Shown: piece by piece, positions 7,660-16,711 of the stretch
How positions within the stretch are numbered: position 1 is the stretch's first letter
How the letters are laid out: each line of letters starts with the position of its first letter
From: a bacterium
GTDB taxonomy: Bacteria; Electryoneota; RPQS01
Reading direction: 5' to 3'
Assembly: GCA_023382385.1 (NCBI GenBank)
Contig: JAHDVH010000001.1
Coordinates: 1-64,000, forward strand
Length of the DNA: 64,000 nucleotides
The notes under the pieces: model-generated
What the model saw: the letters and a program-made list of their open reading frames with translations, nothing else
Told to the model about the DNA's origin: nothing
Database searches by the model: none
Translations under genes and position numbers: made by a program

Positions 7660-10110
7660 ATGAGACAAGATCAGCGCGATATGGAGTTGTTTCGGTCGTT
7701 GTTTCGTCGCAGGAAGGCGAGGCTGACATGGCCGCGCTGCTGGCGTGCGTTGTTGCTGATTGTGTGTCTGGTGTGTGGGTCGGGGTCGGTGCAGGCCAGC
7801 GACGTGGTGGACTCTGTGGGTGCGTCCCAGATGTGGGATGCGCAGATAATTCAGGTTGCGGCGGCGGTCCTGAATAATTACGGCGGTAGAGATTTTATGG
7901 ACATTGGGCACCACACGTCCAATGCGCAACTCGGTGTGGGCAATTTCAACATAGACCTCGGTGCGGCGAAACTCGCTAATCCCGGTCACAGACTGGACTC
8001 CCTGATATTTTGCATCTACTGCACAGCCGTGACGGGCACAAACGTCACGGTGTCAGGAATCCCCACTAACACAAAGTGGGTTGAGGGCACAGGGTCAAGC
8101 GCGTATCAGTTCGGTTCATGTAACTGGAACGTGCGCGGTCACGGATTGGCTGTAGACTCCACCACAATTGCACAGGCTGACTCGAACTGGTCCACGGCGG
8201 GCGGAGATTGGAATATCTCCAATGCCGAACAGACCAACACCATGAGTTCGGTCAATCAGTATTACTCATGGCGGTTTCTCTCCGCCGCGGACTCTTTTAA
8301 TGCGGGCAAAGAGAATTTTTCGTTTGTGCTGAAAGAACCGACGCACAACTCGCCGGGGAATACGGAGACGTGTCGTTTTCTGACAACGGAAAACTCCGGT
8401 TCAAAGCCGTATGTCATGGTTTACCTGACCGACACGAGCGCGGTTGCGGCTGTGGATTTTACGCAGGACGCAAACTGCGTCGGTGCGTGGTTCATGAACG
8501 GGCCGAGTTGCGGGTGGGAACTTGACCGCTCTGCGGGCACGGCGGACACGCTACGTCCTCCGTCTGTGGCAAACGGATATCTCCGCCGGAGTGATGACAC
8601 TCCGGTTGACTATTTCGGTGCGAGTCGAACGCTGGGCACGTATTACCTGAGTATGACTAATTCGACCGCGCTGAATCTGAACGGCGCGAATCAGACGATG
8701 ACGACGGCGGCATGGGTGAAGGTCATGACTGTGCCGAGTGCTGGAACTCTGGAAACGATTACTGGAAAGTATCAGGCGGGCGGAGGCGGTAACCGGCAAT
8801 GGCGGCTGACTATTACCGGGACCGGTGCGGGCAAAATCAAATTCGGCGGCACGCTGTCGAATGATGGAGCCGCTCAGGTAGATGTTTTCTCAACTGACAC
8901 GCTCTACAATGATTCCACGTGGTATCACGTAGCAATGGTCTACGACGATACGGACATTCGTCTCTACGTGGATGGCGTGCTTGCCAGCACACCTACGGCT
9001 CACACGTCCGGCATTGCGAGCAAGGCCGCATACTTCACAATCGGTTCGCAGCACCTCGGCGTCGGGGTCATGACCAATGCGCTGATTGACGAGGTGGGAT
9101 TATTCAGCCGTGCTCTGTCAGCAACGGAAGTGCTGAGTCTCTATACCTACGGATTGGCAGGGGACTCTGCGCAGAGCGACTTTCCGCTCTACACGGAGTT
9201 CGAGCCGTGGAGCGGTGCGGTTCCGCACGACACGCTGCTTTATGATTTTGTCAATGATTCGTTGCAGGCTATCTGCACGGCTTATTCCCATGACTACGTG
9301 GTGATCGGGCAGTCGGTAGAAGGGCGGGACATCGGAGCAATGGTGATTTCGCCGGCGCAGTTTGGGCGGACGATTCTTTTAGAGGCGGCTCTGCATGGGG
9401 ACAATGACGGGTCGAGTGAGAATTACACGTCTACGATTGCACTGGGTATGTGCAAGTATATCGCGCAAAATCCGGGACATCAGATTAGGTGGGTTATTGT
9501 TCCTCAAATGAACCCGGATGGAATTGTTTTGGGTCAGCGGATGAATGCGAACGGGGTAAACCTCAACCGAAACTGGGATTGGAACTGGGATCTGAATCCC
9601 TATGCGGAGGGGCACTACGAATGGGGCGGGGATTCGGCGTTTAGTGAGCCGGAAACGCGGGCGCTTCGGGACGTGTTTTTGACGTATAGTCCGGAGTTTG
9701 TGTTGGATATTCACGGGGCGAGTGACCAAGTGATCGGTATGACAGGCAACGCGGGGAACATGTCGTATGCGAACACGTATTTGCAGGAGAACGGACTTGG
9801 CCCGTTCGTGCGGTTCAATACGGCATACAGCGACTCTGGCGGCTACGCGTTTGGATGGTACAAGGAGCATGGGGCGAGCGAGTCATGGGCGTATGAGACG
9901 TTTTACACGGACACGGATAGCTTGCGGGCGGAAGAGGTTCAGCGGTTGATTGCGTTTGTGTCAAAGCAGTCAGAGCGGTTTGATAGTTTGTATGTTGCGC
10001 CGACTTTTGGGGTGGATTTAGTTGGTAGGCGTGGGGCGTATGGTCGGGTTTCTTCGCGGATGTCGTACGGGCGCGCGGGTTGGGGTGGTCGGAAAGGGTT
10101 TGGAGGATAG
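7660..10110 (+). CDS. Secreted LamG-domain plus M14 zinc carboxypeptidase-like protein
   Basis: An 816-residue protein. An N-terminal signal peptide (hydrophobic core LLLIVCLVCG, possible cleavage after VQA near 46) is followed by a beta-rich region, a LamG/concanavalin-like lectin domain (about 290-490: TTAAWVKV, WYHVAMVYDD, IRLYVDG) and an M14 carboxypeptidase domain (about 520-790). Visible catalytic elements are H579, the Arg region GVNLNRNW with R637, H685 in DIHG and E746. The usual zinc ligand Glu of HxxE is Asn here (HGDN, N582). M14 enzymes trim peptides, some of them peptidoglycan peptides. The segment 7.80-9.35 kb is C-rich, unlike the G-rich neighbours, which suggests acquisition. 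The 4-bp spacing from the portal places it in the late operon. Confidence 0.8.
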   Translation: MRQDQRDMELFRSLFRRRKARLTWPRCWRALLLIVCLVCGSGSVQASDVVDSVGASQMWDAQIIQVAAAVLNNYGGRDFMDIGHHTSNAQLGVGNFNIDLGAAKLANPGHRLDSLIFCIYCTAVTGTNVTVSGIPTNTKWVEGTGSSAYQFGSCNWNVRGHGLAVDSTTIAQADSNWSTAGGDWNISNAEQTNTMSSVNQYYSWRFLSAADSFNAGKENFSFVLKEPTHNSPGNTETCRFLTTENSGSKPYVMVYLTDTSAVAAVDFTQDANCVGAWFMNGPSCGWELDRSAGTADTLRPPSVANGYLRRSDDTPVDYFGASRTLGTYYLSMTNSTALNLNGANQTMTTAAWVKVMTVPSAGTLETITGKYQAGGGGNRQWRLTITGTGAGKIKFGGTLSNDGAAQVDVFSTDTLYNDSTWYHVAMVYDDTDIRLYVDGVLASTPTAHTSGIASKAAYFTIGSQHLGVGVMTNALIDEVGLFSRALSATEVLSLYTYGLAGDSAQSDFPLYTEFEPWSGAVPHDTLLYDFVNDSLQAICTAYSHDYVVIGQSVEGRDIGAMVISPAQFGRTILLEAALHGDNDGSSENYTSTIALGMCKYIAQNPGHQIRWVIVPQMNPDGIVLGQRMNANGVNLNRNWDWNWDLNPYAEGHYEWGGDSAFSEPETRALRDVFLTYSPEFVLDIHGASDQVIGMTGNAGNMSYANTYLQENGLGPFVRFNTAYSDSGGYAFGWYKEHGASESWAYETFYTDTDSLRAEEVQRLIAFVSKQSERFDSLYVAPTFGVDLVGRRGAYGRVSSRMSYGRAGWGGRKGFGG

Positions 10111-10458
10111 GTGTACCGGCATATCGTGACATGGTTTTGTTTGGTGAGCATGTCTGTGGGGATGTGTCAGGCTGTTCGTCCGTGGCAGCAGGATCAGCCG
10201 AATGCGGACGCAAAGGCATTGCGGGCGTATGTGGATGAGGCGCGCGTGGCGTCGGACACTCGCGAGGTGTGGGTGCGGATAGATTCAGTAGGGTATGACA
10301 GTTTATTGGGGGTGTTGGCAATAGCGACAGTGGGGGTTGTGCGTGCGGATGGCGGGGAGATGGATTTGCATTTGTGGTTGCCGATGTCTGCTTTGTTAGA
10401 CAGTTCGGTGATGCTTAGGGATACAGTTTATCGAAAGGGAGAAGCATCTCGTCCATGA
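10111..10458 (+). CDS. Hypothetical secreted protein
   Basis: A 115-residue protein starting at GTG 10111, immediately after the previous stop, with GGAGG five bases upstream. The N-terminus MYRHIVTWFCLVSMSVGMCQA is a Sec-type signal peptide. The mature part (RPWQQDQPNADAKAL onward) is about 95 residues with no recognised domain. The 3' end overlaps the next start codon (ATGA), indicating a tightly coupled operon. Function unknown; a periplasmic or envelope role is implied by the signal. Confidence 0.6.
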   Translation: MYRHIVTWFCLVSMSVGMCQAVRPWQQDQPNADAKALRAYVDEARVASDTREVWVRIDSVGYDSLLGVLAIATVGVVRADGGEMDLHLWLPMSALLDSSVMLRDTVYRKGEASRP

Positions 10459-10871
10459 ACGGAGAAGATCGAGAGGTGCGGAACGAAGAGCACTCTAATC
10501 GGCAGGTGTTGTTATCGATGTTCCGCGGGCTGGACGGCACGGGGAAATTTATCGTGACGTTGGTGTTTGTGGGTGTTTCTGTGTTGGGGGGATTGCAGGC
10601 GGTGGAGTGGGTATCTCCGGGGAAGTCAGGGACTTATGTACATCGTGCAGAGGCGGATTCATTGCGAAAGGATTTGAATTCGTTGAAGAGCGCAGTGGAG
10701 ATGCAATATCGGGCGTTGGAGCAGTCGAACATGCGACTACAGATAACGATTTCGGAATACATGCAGAAGATCGACGCGGCGTCTGCGGAGGTATTGCGGA
10801 CGGAAGTGAACTACGGATTGATTCGGAGCGGGGAATTGGACCGTAGGATTTTGGAGTTATCGAGACGATGA
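10455..10871 (+). CDS. Membrane-anchored coiled-coil protein, spanin-like layout
   Basis: A protein of 138 residues with a single membrane segment at about 32-50 (FIVTLVFVGVSVLGGLQAV), followed by a long predicted coiled coil (RAEADSLRKDLNSLKSAVEMQYRAL is part of it). A short cytoplasmic N-terminus, one membrane helix and a periplasmic coiled coil is the layout of inner-membrane spanins, which help rupture the envelope at lysis. There is no sequence motif to prove this. It overlaps both neighbours by 4 bp and sits beside a possible holin. Confidence 0.5.
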   Translation: MNGEDREVRNEEHSNRQVLLSMFRGLDGTGKFIVTLVFVGVSVLGGLQAVEWVSPGKSGTYVHRAEADSLRKDLNSLKSAVEMQYRALEQSNMRLQITISEYMQKIDAASAEVLRTEVNYGLIRSGELDRRILELSRR

Positions 10872-11335
10872 AGTTGTTGAAGAAGATAGCCCGTCTGTTT
10901 GGCGGGAGAAAGCAGGAGCGGAAGATGAACATTGTTGAGCAGATCAAGGCGAGACTGACGGAGGAATTCGGCGAGGCGATGGCCGAGTTGCGGGCCGCAT
11001 GGGCGAAACTGAAGGCGTTCAAGTTTGCTCAGGCGGCAGTGTTGCTTTACGAAGCGGCAACGGGTTTGGTGCGCGCGGTGGAAGAGATTGCGCAGGAATT
11101 GGGTGGTGCGAGCGGAGCAGAGAAGCGGAAGGCGGTGGTGGAATTTTTGAACGAGACGTTTGACATTCCGTGGATCCCGGAGGTGGCGGAGGGGTGGTTG
11201 TTCGGGAAGCTGGTGGATTACGCTGTCGGGAAGTTGAACTCGTTGCACGGGAAGATCTGGTTTTCAGGGGGAGTGCGGACGGGGAAGAGTTATTTTGCGT
11301 TCGTGAAGGGCGCGTTGGAGTTGGAAGGTCAATAG
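10868..11335 (+). CDS. Putative holin-region protein
   Basis: A 155-residue protein with a basic N-terminus (MKLLKKIARLFGGRKQERK), amphipathic helices and a segment AEKRKAVVEFLNETFDIPWIPEVAEG-like in style (about 95-125) that recalls C-terminal regions of some phage LL-H type holins. No strong transmembrane helix is obvious, so the holin call is weak. The tail contains GGVRTGKS, which looks like a P-loop but lies at the very C-terminus without other ATPase motifs. The start overlaps the upstream stop (ATGA). Confidence 0.4.
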   Translation: MKLLKKIARLFGGRKQERKMNIVEQIKARLTEEFGEAMAELRAAWAKLKAFKFAQAAVLLYEAATGLVRAVEEIAQELGGASGAEKRKAVVEFLNETFDIPWIPEVAEGWLFGKLVDYAVGKLNSLHGKIWFSGGVRTGKSYFAFVKGALELEGQ

Positions 11336-11353
11336 GGTTCCCCCGCCGCGGGA

Positions 11354-11593
11354 GCGGGCGGCAGAACTTGGTCTGCTTGCACAGATAAGCTGCCGCCCGC
11401 CCGCACCCTTAAGAGGAGAAAGACATGAAGAAGATAGGGAACGAGTTAGTATTGACGCTTCCGGCGGCTCGGTGCGGGCGGCAGAACTTGGTCTGCTTGC
11501 ACAGATAAGCTGCCGCCCGCCCGCACCCTTAAGAGGAGAAAGACATGAAGAAGATAGGGAACGAGTTAGTATTGACGCTTCCGGCGGCTCGGT
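11354..11593 (+). repeat. Perfect 120-bp tandem duplication with hairpin and ribosome binding site
   Basis: The segment 11354-11473 is repeated exactly at 11474-11593. Each copy contains a perfect 11-bp inverted repeat GCGGGCGGCAG/CTGCCGCCCGC with a 25-nt loop (which itself contains GCTT/AAGC), the Shine-Dalgarno AAGAGGAG, an ATG and the first 16 codons of the following gene. Only the second copy leads into the full gene. Confidence 0.97.
11425..11508 (+). pseudogene. Truncated duplicate 5' end of the next gene
   Basis: The first copy of the 120-bp duplication has an intact ribosome binding site and ATG (11425). It reads MKKIGNELVLTLPAARC, runs into the second hairpin copy, and stops after 27 codons at 11508. 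It may be translated as a short leader peptide or simply be a duplication scar. Confidence 0.7.
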
Positions 11594-12804
11594 GCGAGGA
11601 GTTGAGTTTGTCTGTATCGGATCGACGGGACGCATTGTTGGAGTTTATTTTCGGGTCGAAGTTAGATCGGATATTGGGGGAGGAGCAGCGGTTGGGTTCT
11701 GATCCTATGTTGGTTTTAGCGTCGGGATTTTTGGACCGCGGGAAGTTGGTGAACGGGGAGCAGACGTGGGTGTTTGGGTGGTACGGTCTGTGGATGACGA
11801 CGGGGGATTACAGCGGTTTCTACACGAAGAGTTTAGTCGGCGCTCCGATGTATCGTGGTCATATTGGGCACGAGGAATGGCATGAGCCGCCGTGTTCGAT
11901 AGTCTGGGCTGGGATGCGGAGCGAGTTGTCGGGTTTGGGTGGAGGTTTTGGTGGGGTTGACGAGCCGGCGGTGATATTTTATCCGAAGGCGGACGAGACG
12001 AAACTGCGGAGCAGTTTGCGTCATGCGATGATTATGGGAACGATGGAGCGGGATTTTCCGATGAGCTTGCGTCATCCGACGGGTCTGGAGTTTGATGAGC
12101 AGACGCAGCGGATTTTGAAGGTTCGACATCCGAAGCGGACGTCGTTGGATTTTGTGCGGAATCAGGGGACGGAGGAGGCGGCAGCTGAGAAGATGATGGC
12201 ATTAAGCGCAGGTCAAAACATAGAGACAGGAGAACAGGCGATGCGGTACCAGTTTGAAACGATTGAGGCGATGCTTGCGGACAAGGATGTTCAGCGGGTG
12301 ATCGCGGAGGAAACGACGAAGGGGGTGTCCGCGGCGCTCTCGAAGCCTGAGAAGGTGGAGGAGATTGTGTTGTCGGCGCCGGCGGAGGTGGTGCTGAAGC
12401 ACAGGGGGTTGATCGGGTATGTGAAGGTTGACGAGATTGTGGAAAAGATTTCGCCGGAACAGGTCGAGCAGTTATTGTCGTCGAGGCCGGAGGTCATGGA
12501 ACAGGCTTTGTCGGCTCAGAAGCATCTGGAGGATCGCAAGGCGGAGGTGTTGTCGGCGATGCGAGCGCATGGGGTTCAGCACAAGTTGCCTGAGATGGCA
12601 TTGAACGCGGCGATCGCGACGGCGGATCTGAGCAGTTTGACGAAGGAGCAGGGGATCGCGAAGATTGACGCGGCGTTGAGTGCGTGTGGTCTGAAGTGTT
12701 CGGGCGGGTCGCAGGGCGAGAGCGAGCGCCCGGAGCATCAGGATGGCGAGTCGGTTCGGCGGTCTGTGGTGAGCCGCGCGGCGTCGGCGGTGCTTGGCCG
12801 TTAG
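11545..12804 (+). CDS. Putative head assembly protein (scaffold/protease position)
   Basis: A 419-residue protein directly upstream of the putative major capsid gene, where siphoviruses carry a prohead protease, a scaffold or a fusion of both. Residues 1-225 look globular. From about 230 the sequence is helical and charged (MLADKDVQRVIAEETTKGV, EKISPEQVEQLLSS), and the last 60 residues are low-complexity and basic (SERPEHQDGESVRRS), which resembles scaffold regions. I do not see a convincing catalytic triad. The start at 11545 follows AAGAGGAGAAAGAC inside the second repeat copy. Confidence 0.5.
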   Translation: MKKIGNELVLTLPAARCEELSLSVSDRRDALLEFIFGSKLDRILGEEQRLGSDPMLVLASGFLDRGKLVNGEQTWVFGWYGLWMTTGDYSGFYTKSLVGAPMYRGHIGHEEWHEPPCSIVWAGMRSELSGLGGGFGGVDEPAVIFYPKADETKLRSSLRHAMIMGTMERDFPMSLRHPTGLEFDEQTQRILKVRHPKRTSLDFVRNQGTEEAAAEKMMALSAGQNIETGEQAMRYQFETIEAMLADKDVQRVIAEETTKGVSAALSKPEKVEEIVLSAPAEVVLKHRGLIGYVKVDEIVEKISPEQVEQLLSSRPEVMEQALSAQKHLEDRKAEVLSAMRAHGVQHKLPEMALNAAIATADLSSLTKEQGIAKIDAALSACGLKCSGGSQGESERPEHQDGESVRRSVVSRAASAVLGR

Positions 12805-12859
12805 GGGATAAGTCGGGAAGCGAACGAAGGGAAAACAACAGATATAAGGGGATAGAGAG

Positions 12860-14494
12860 ATGGGAAAGAATGCAGGGAATAGCGGTTTGCGGATGGGTCA
12901 CCGCGAGCGACGTGCTGCAGCGCAAGTTCCGTTGCGGACAGTGGAGTTGCCGCCGCGATTTTTGAATGCGGACAATGGCGGCTTGAAGGTCGATATTGTG
13001 GAGCAGGCGATGGAGTTTGCTCGGGAGGAGTTTCAGCTTGCGCACAAGCGTCCGATGTCGCACTGGGAGGAGTATCAGGCTTACAGCCGGATTCAATTCG
13101 AGGTTGAGAACGGGTTTGACCCGACGACTCCTGAAGTTGTGAATGCGGAGACGGGGGAGCGAGTGCGACTGGACTCGGTGATGCTGTCGGACATCAGGAC
13201 GTCTGGTCCGCGGGATCCGTTGTATCGCGGGAGGGATGTTTCACTGTCGACGCCGTTGGGTGTGAATCAGGGGAATACGGCGGGGGACCGTGCGGTGGTG
13301 ACGGCTCCGGTGGATGATGGTTTGCTGGGTCGGGCGTCGGCGGTGATGCCGATTGCGCTACTTGCGGAGATTTTGCGTTTACGCGGACGGAAGCGTTCGC
13401 ATACGTGGTTGTCCCAGCCCGGACCGGCTCCGGATTTGACATTTCGACTGCCATTGGTGACATCGTCGGCGGAGTCGAAGGGATTTGACGCGGACGCGCG
13501 CGGGAAGTTGTCCACGCTGAAGTCGGGGATTGTTCCGCGAGCGGAAGGCGGGATTGGATACGAAGTCGGGGTGGATGTGGACTTTTTCGATTTCATGTCG
13601 TGCGGCTACATGTTTCATTGTCCGACGTCTTGGGAGTTGATGGCGTCACGCGGCGGGCGGATGCTGCGTCTGGAGAACATGGGCAACGAGCACATGATGG
13701 AGTTGATGGATTTGGTGGACGACCACGACACGATTTTAGGGTTGTTCACGGCATTGACGAAGGGATACGTTCGCTATCGTCAGTCGGCCGCATGGGACGT
13801 TGCGACGCGCGAGGTTGCTCGCGGCAAGGCGCGCTATATTACGACGAATGCGCTGAAGTACTGGTGGTGGTTTGACCAGACTGGCGGACAGTTTTACACA
13901 CCGCACGCAGGTGCTAACTATCTGAAGTATGCGAACGCGTCGGCGGTGACGAGCGGATTTTTCGGAACGTCCCCGGTTCCGCATCCGATCTTCAAGGTGT
14001 TGTACGCGTTGGCGGCCTTGCTGGACGACCGGAATCAGCCGCTTGAGGCGGCATCCTTCCCGCGTGACTTGTTGATGCAATTGGGGGCGGACGAGAAGCA
14101 TCAGAACAAGCTGTACGAGACGGGCGACGATGTTCGGTTCACGGGAGATCCGGGCTATGTGGGAACGATCCGTTTGCCGGGGAGCGGCGAGCGTGTAGCG
14201 ATTATAAAGCAGGCGGCGGGTTCTGTTCCGTTGGCATCGATCGGGACGGCCGATACGTCGGCATTGTATCCGCAGGGGTTGGTGATTGGTGGATCGGTGG
14301 GTCGGGCGATGGTTCACAAGACGGTATGGGCGCCGACGTTGACGGTTGAGAAGGAGTACAAGCTGAATGCGAGCGACGTGACGCGTCCGACGGGCCGGAA
14401 TGTGGCGACGTTGTACAATTTGCGTTGCATTGAGCCGTTTGACTTGGAGTCGGTGGCGATGATTCAGGTGATGGACGGAGCGCCGGGCGCATAG
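12860..14494 (+). CDS. Probable major capsid protein
   Basis: A protein of 544 residues in the canonical place after the scaffold-region gene and before the tail genes. The N-terminal 110 residues are charged and helical (EQAMEFAREEFQLAHKRPM), comparable with a delta-domain or N-arm, followed by a mixed alpha/beta body rich in Gly and aromatic residues. It is followed by a strong hairpin, consistent with a highly expressed transcript. No diagnostic HK97 motif can be read by eye, so this is a positional assignment. Confidence 0.6.
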   Translation: MGKNAGNSGLRMGHRERRAAAQVPLRTVELPPRFLNADNGGLKVDIVEQAMEFAREEFQLAHKRPMSHWEEYQAYSRIQFEVENGFDPTTPEVVNAETGERVRLDSVMLSDIRTSGPRDPLYRGRDVSLSTPLGVNQGNTAGDRAVVTAPVDDGLLGRASAVMPIALLAEILRLRGRKRSHTWLSQPGPAPDLTFRLPLVTSSAESKGFDADARGKLSTLKSGIVPRAEGGIGYEVGVDVDFFDFMSCGYMFHCPTSWELMASRGGRMLRLENMGNEHMMELMDLVDDHDTILGLFTALTKGYVRYRQSAAWDVATREVARGKARYITTNALKYWWWFDQTGGQFYTPHAGANYLKYANASAVTSGFFGTSPVPHPIFKVLYALAALLDDRNQPLEAASFPRDLLMQLGADEKHQNKLYETGDDVRFTGDPGYVGTIRLPGSGERVAIIKQAAGSVPLASIGTADTSALYPQGLVIGGSVGRAMVHKTVWAPTLTVEKEYKLNASDVTRPTGRNVATLYNLRCIEPFDLESVAMIQVMDGAPGA

Positions 14495-14513
14495 GAGTCA
14501 TCAGGGGCACTCA

Positions 14514-14550
14514 GGGGGTCCGGCCGTATCATGGCTGCGTCCGGACTCCC
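14514..14550 (+). terminator. Hairpin after the capsid gene
   Basis: GGGGGTCCGG (14514-14523) pairs with CCGGACTCCC (14541-14550) with one G-T wobble and a 17-nt loop. There is no T-run, so it may be a transcript-stabilising or attenuating hairpin rather than a full terminator within the late operon. Confidence 0.45.
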
Positions 14551-14593
14551 GTCCTTGATAAGAAGGTGAAACAGTCAGAAAGGAGAGTGATCC

Positions 14594-15088
14594 GTGAAGC
14601 GGATGTGGTGGATAGTCTTGTTGGTGCTGATGCTTCAGATTCCGTCATTGGCGCAGGTATGGGGATCTCCGCAGCAGCCGGCGGTGAGCCGCGCGTATTT
14701 TTCGGCGAAGGTGATTTATCCGACGACGATTTCGATTTTCGACACGTTGGTGAACGGGGATACGTTGACGTCGGCGGGGATCGTGGTGGAGCATTTGCTT
14801 GGGAATTTCGGATTTCGGTTGGAATACGACTCGGTGGCGAGTTCGGCACCTCCGGATTCTGTGACGTTGTTTGTGGATTATCAGTTGAGTCCGAAGCATG
14901 CCCGGGCGGGCTATGCGAGACAGTTTATGCGGACGGCTGCACAGTTTACGGCATTTCGTAATTATTGGTCCCATAAGTGGGATTGGTCGGCGTTGGGCGA
15001 GAAGCCGTATAAGATTTGGGTTCGGGTGATTGCGTACGAGGGGACCACCTCGAAGGCAAACGCGACGGTCGAGTTGGTAAACTGGTAA
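14594..15088 (+). CDS. Hypothetical secreted protein downstream of the capsid gene
   Basis: A 164-residue protein starting at GTG 14594 with AAGGAGAG at good spacing. MKRMWWIVLLVLMLQIPSLA is a clear signal peptide, so the mature protein begins near QVWGS. The rest is beta-rich with many Thr, Val and Tyr residues. Its C-terminus (YEGTTSKANATVELVNW) resembles in style that of the secreted protein at 19132-19584 (ERGTSTAKLNATKTKVV), hinting at a shared fold. Function unknown. Confidence 0.6.
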   Translation: MKRMWWIVLLVLMLQIPSLAQVWGSPQQPAVSRAYFSAKVIYPTTISIFDTLVNGDTLTSAGIVVEHLLGNFGFRLEYDSVASSAPPDSVTLFVDYQLSPKHARAGYARQFMRTAAQFTAFRNYWSHKWDWSALGEKPYKIWVRVIAYEGTTSKANATVELVNW

Positions 15089-15116
15089 GGTAGAGTTTGA
15101 CTTGGAAGAGGACAGC

Positions 15117-15941
15117 ATGGCCCTTGAGTCGAGGTTTCTGCGGTTGCGGGAAGTGATTCGTGACGAGTTAAACGGATTTGACTTGGACACGGACGGTCAG
15201 GTGTCGTTGATTCAGGCGGCTTTGACGGCGTTTGGCGGGTCAATCAGTGGGGGCCGGTTGGTTCCGCTGGAGATTGACATCAATTTTCGGGCGATGGACC
15301 GCGGGAATTTTCGATTGGTAGAGAATGCCGTGTTGGACGACAGTTTGAAGGTGGCGGATAGCGGAGCGGGAGCGGCGGTGGTAGAGACATTGCCGATCCC
15401 GCTGTCCGGCCGTCCGTTGTTGTTGAGGTTTTCACGTGATTTGGAGTCGGAGTCTCAGGATGGTCCCGGCGAGTTTGATTTTTATTTGGATGCGCATCCG
15501 GATTATCCGGAGGCGGGGAGTTTGTGGAGTGCCGGGACGGGTGGATCATTGACGTGGGATACGGAGATTTATGTGGACGCGTATCCGGCGGATCATTTGG
15601 TGATTCGGATTTCTGTGACAGGGAATCAGAAGTTGGGATCGGTGAAGTGCCGCGTGTTGTTTGGGGGGTTTTTGACGGACGACAGTTTGATATTTCCCAT
15701 AGCATGGATGGGATGTTCGATATTTCACCGTAGGCGATTAAGTTCGGGGAACAAGAACCGGTTATCGGTGGAGCAGATGCAGGAGTTGCGGATGTTGTCT
15801 GACATGTACCGGAAGGACGCATTGGGGAAGTTATTGGGGGATACACAGCAATCTTCCGGGGCTGGTCAGGCGACTGGACCGGTTCAGGTTGCTGGTTATC
15901 ACAATCCGTATCGGGACGAGATATTGTCCGGGTCTGAATGA
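15117..15941 (+). CDS. Hypothetical virion-region protein
   Basis: A 274-residue protein starting at ATG 15117, six bases after GGAAGAGGA. A short helical N-terminus (RFLRLREVIRDELNGF) precedes a long beta-rich region (about 30-190) and a helical C-terminal segment with a predicted soluble tail (SVEQMQELRMLSDMYRKDALGKLLG). Position between the capsid and tail tube suggests a head-tail connector or decoration protein. The stop overlaps the next start (ATGA). Confidence 0.5.
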   Translation: MALESRFLRLREVIRDELNGFDLDTDGQVSLIQAALTAFGGSISGGRLVPLEIDINFRAMDRGNFRLVENAVLDDSLKVADSGAGAAVVETLPIPLSGRPLLLRFSRDLESESQDGPGEFDFYLDAHPDYPEAGSLWSAGTGGSLTWDTEIYVDAYPADHLVIRISVTGNQKLGSVKCRVLFGGFLTDDSLIFPIAWMGCSIFHRRRLSSGNKNRLSVEQMQELRMLSDMYRKDALGKLLGDTQQSSGAGQATGPVQVAGYHNPYRDEILSGSE

Positions 15942-16444
15942 AGCTGCACGAGTATCATGGTCGTTCGCAGCGATGGTCTTTGCTGCGGTGGTTGTATTAC
16001 CGTCACTATCAGACGGGATACTTGTTCAGTCCGGAGACAGCGGGGACGTCGGAGTTGGTGAATTTCCAGATAGACATGGATTTGGGTCCGACGTTGACGA
16101 AGCCGGGGTTTGTGTGTGATCAGGTGTTGGTTCAGCCTCGGGGGTTGGTATTAGGTCGGAGTTTACGGCAGCGGAACTTGCGGCTGATCTATTTTCCGAA
16201 TTTTTGGGCGGAGGATTCGGACGATTTTGTGAATCCGGTGGAGGAAGTGGATCGGTTTGTGGATACGGCGGGGAAGGAGTTGTTGTCAGGTGTCTGGATT
16301 GAGTATTGGGACTATCATGATTTATCCTCTCCGCGGCGTGTTCCGGCGTATGATTTTCGGGTGAAGGGGGTGGGAGTGGAGCGGGTGGATGGCGAGGAGG
16401 GCGCTCGGGATTATGCAATGGTTGTGAACTTGGAGATATTTTAA
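15938..16444 (+). CDS. Hypothetical head-tail joining region protein
   Basis: A 168-residue soluble protein with many aromatic residues near its N-terminus (YHGRSQRWSLLRWLYYRHY) and mixed beta content after. The start overlaps the previous stop by 4 bp. It lies before the tail tube gene in the region that normally encodes neck, stopper or tail-terminator proteins. No family recognised. Confidence 0.5.
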   Translation: MKLHEYHGRSQRWSLLRWLYYRHYQTGYLFSPETAGTSELVNFQIDMDLGPTLTKPGFVCDQVLVQPRGLVLGRSLRQRNLRLIYFPNFWAEDSDDFVNPVEEVDRFVDTAGKELLSGVWIEYWDYHDLSSPRRVPAYDFRVKGVGVERVDGEEGARDYAMVVNLEIF

Positions 16445-16469
16445 CCGAGATAAAGGACAGGAGCAGGCG

Positions 16470-16658
16470 ATGAAGGTTGTGAAGTTTAGTTGGCCGGAGA
16501 AGCTTGGCGAGGTTCAGGTTGGGCGGTTGTTGTTCGAGAAGAAGGGTCCGACGCTGGAGCTTTTGGAGGAGCATGCGGAGGCTTATCGGTCGGCCTTGTT
16601 GTCGGCGGGATTCAAGGAGCTTGGGCCGCAGGAGTCTGCGAAGCCGAAGGGCGAGTAG
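16470..16658 (+). CDS. Small hypothetical phage protein
   Basis: A 62-residue protein (MKVVKFSWPEKLGEVQVG) preceded by AGGACAGGAG. It is charged, with one probable helix (LELLEEHAEAYRSALLSAGF) and a basic, Pro-containing tail. It lies directly upstream of the tail tube gene. Codon use matches its neighbours. Function unknown. Confidence 0.5.
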   Translation: MKVVKFSWPEKLGEVQVGRLLFEKKGPTLELLEEHAEAYRSALLSAGFKELGPQESAKPKGE

Positions 16659-16711
16659 TTTCAGGGAAGTCAGGTCAACAAGAAGTCACTCAGATAGAAG
16701 GGCGGTAAGAG

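Noticed and set aside
11257-11335. P-loop GGVRTGKS at the end of the 155-residue protein
   Set aside because: It lies at the extreme C-terminus without a Walker B or ATPase fold around it.
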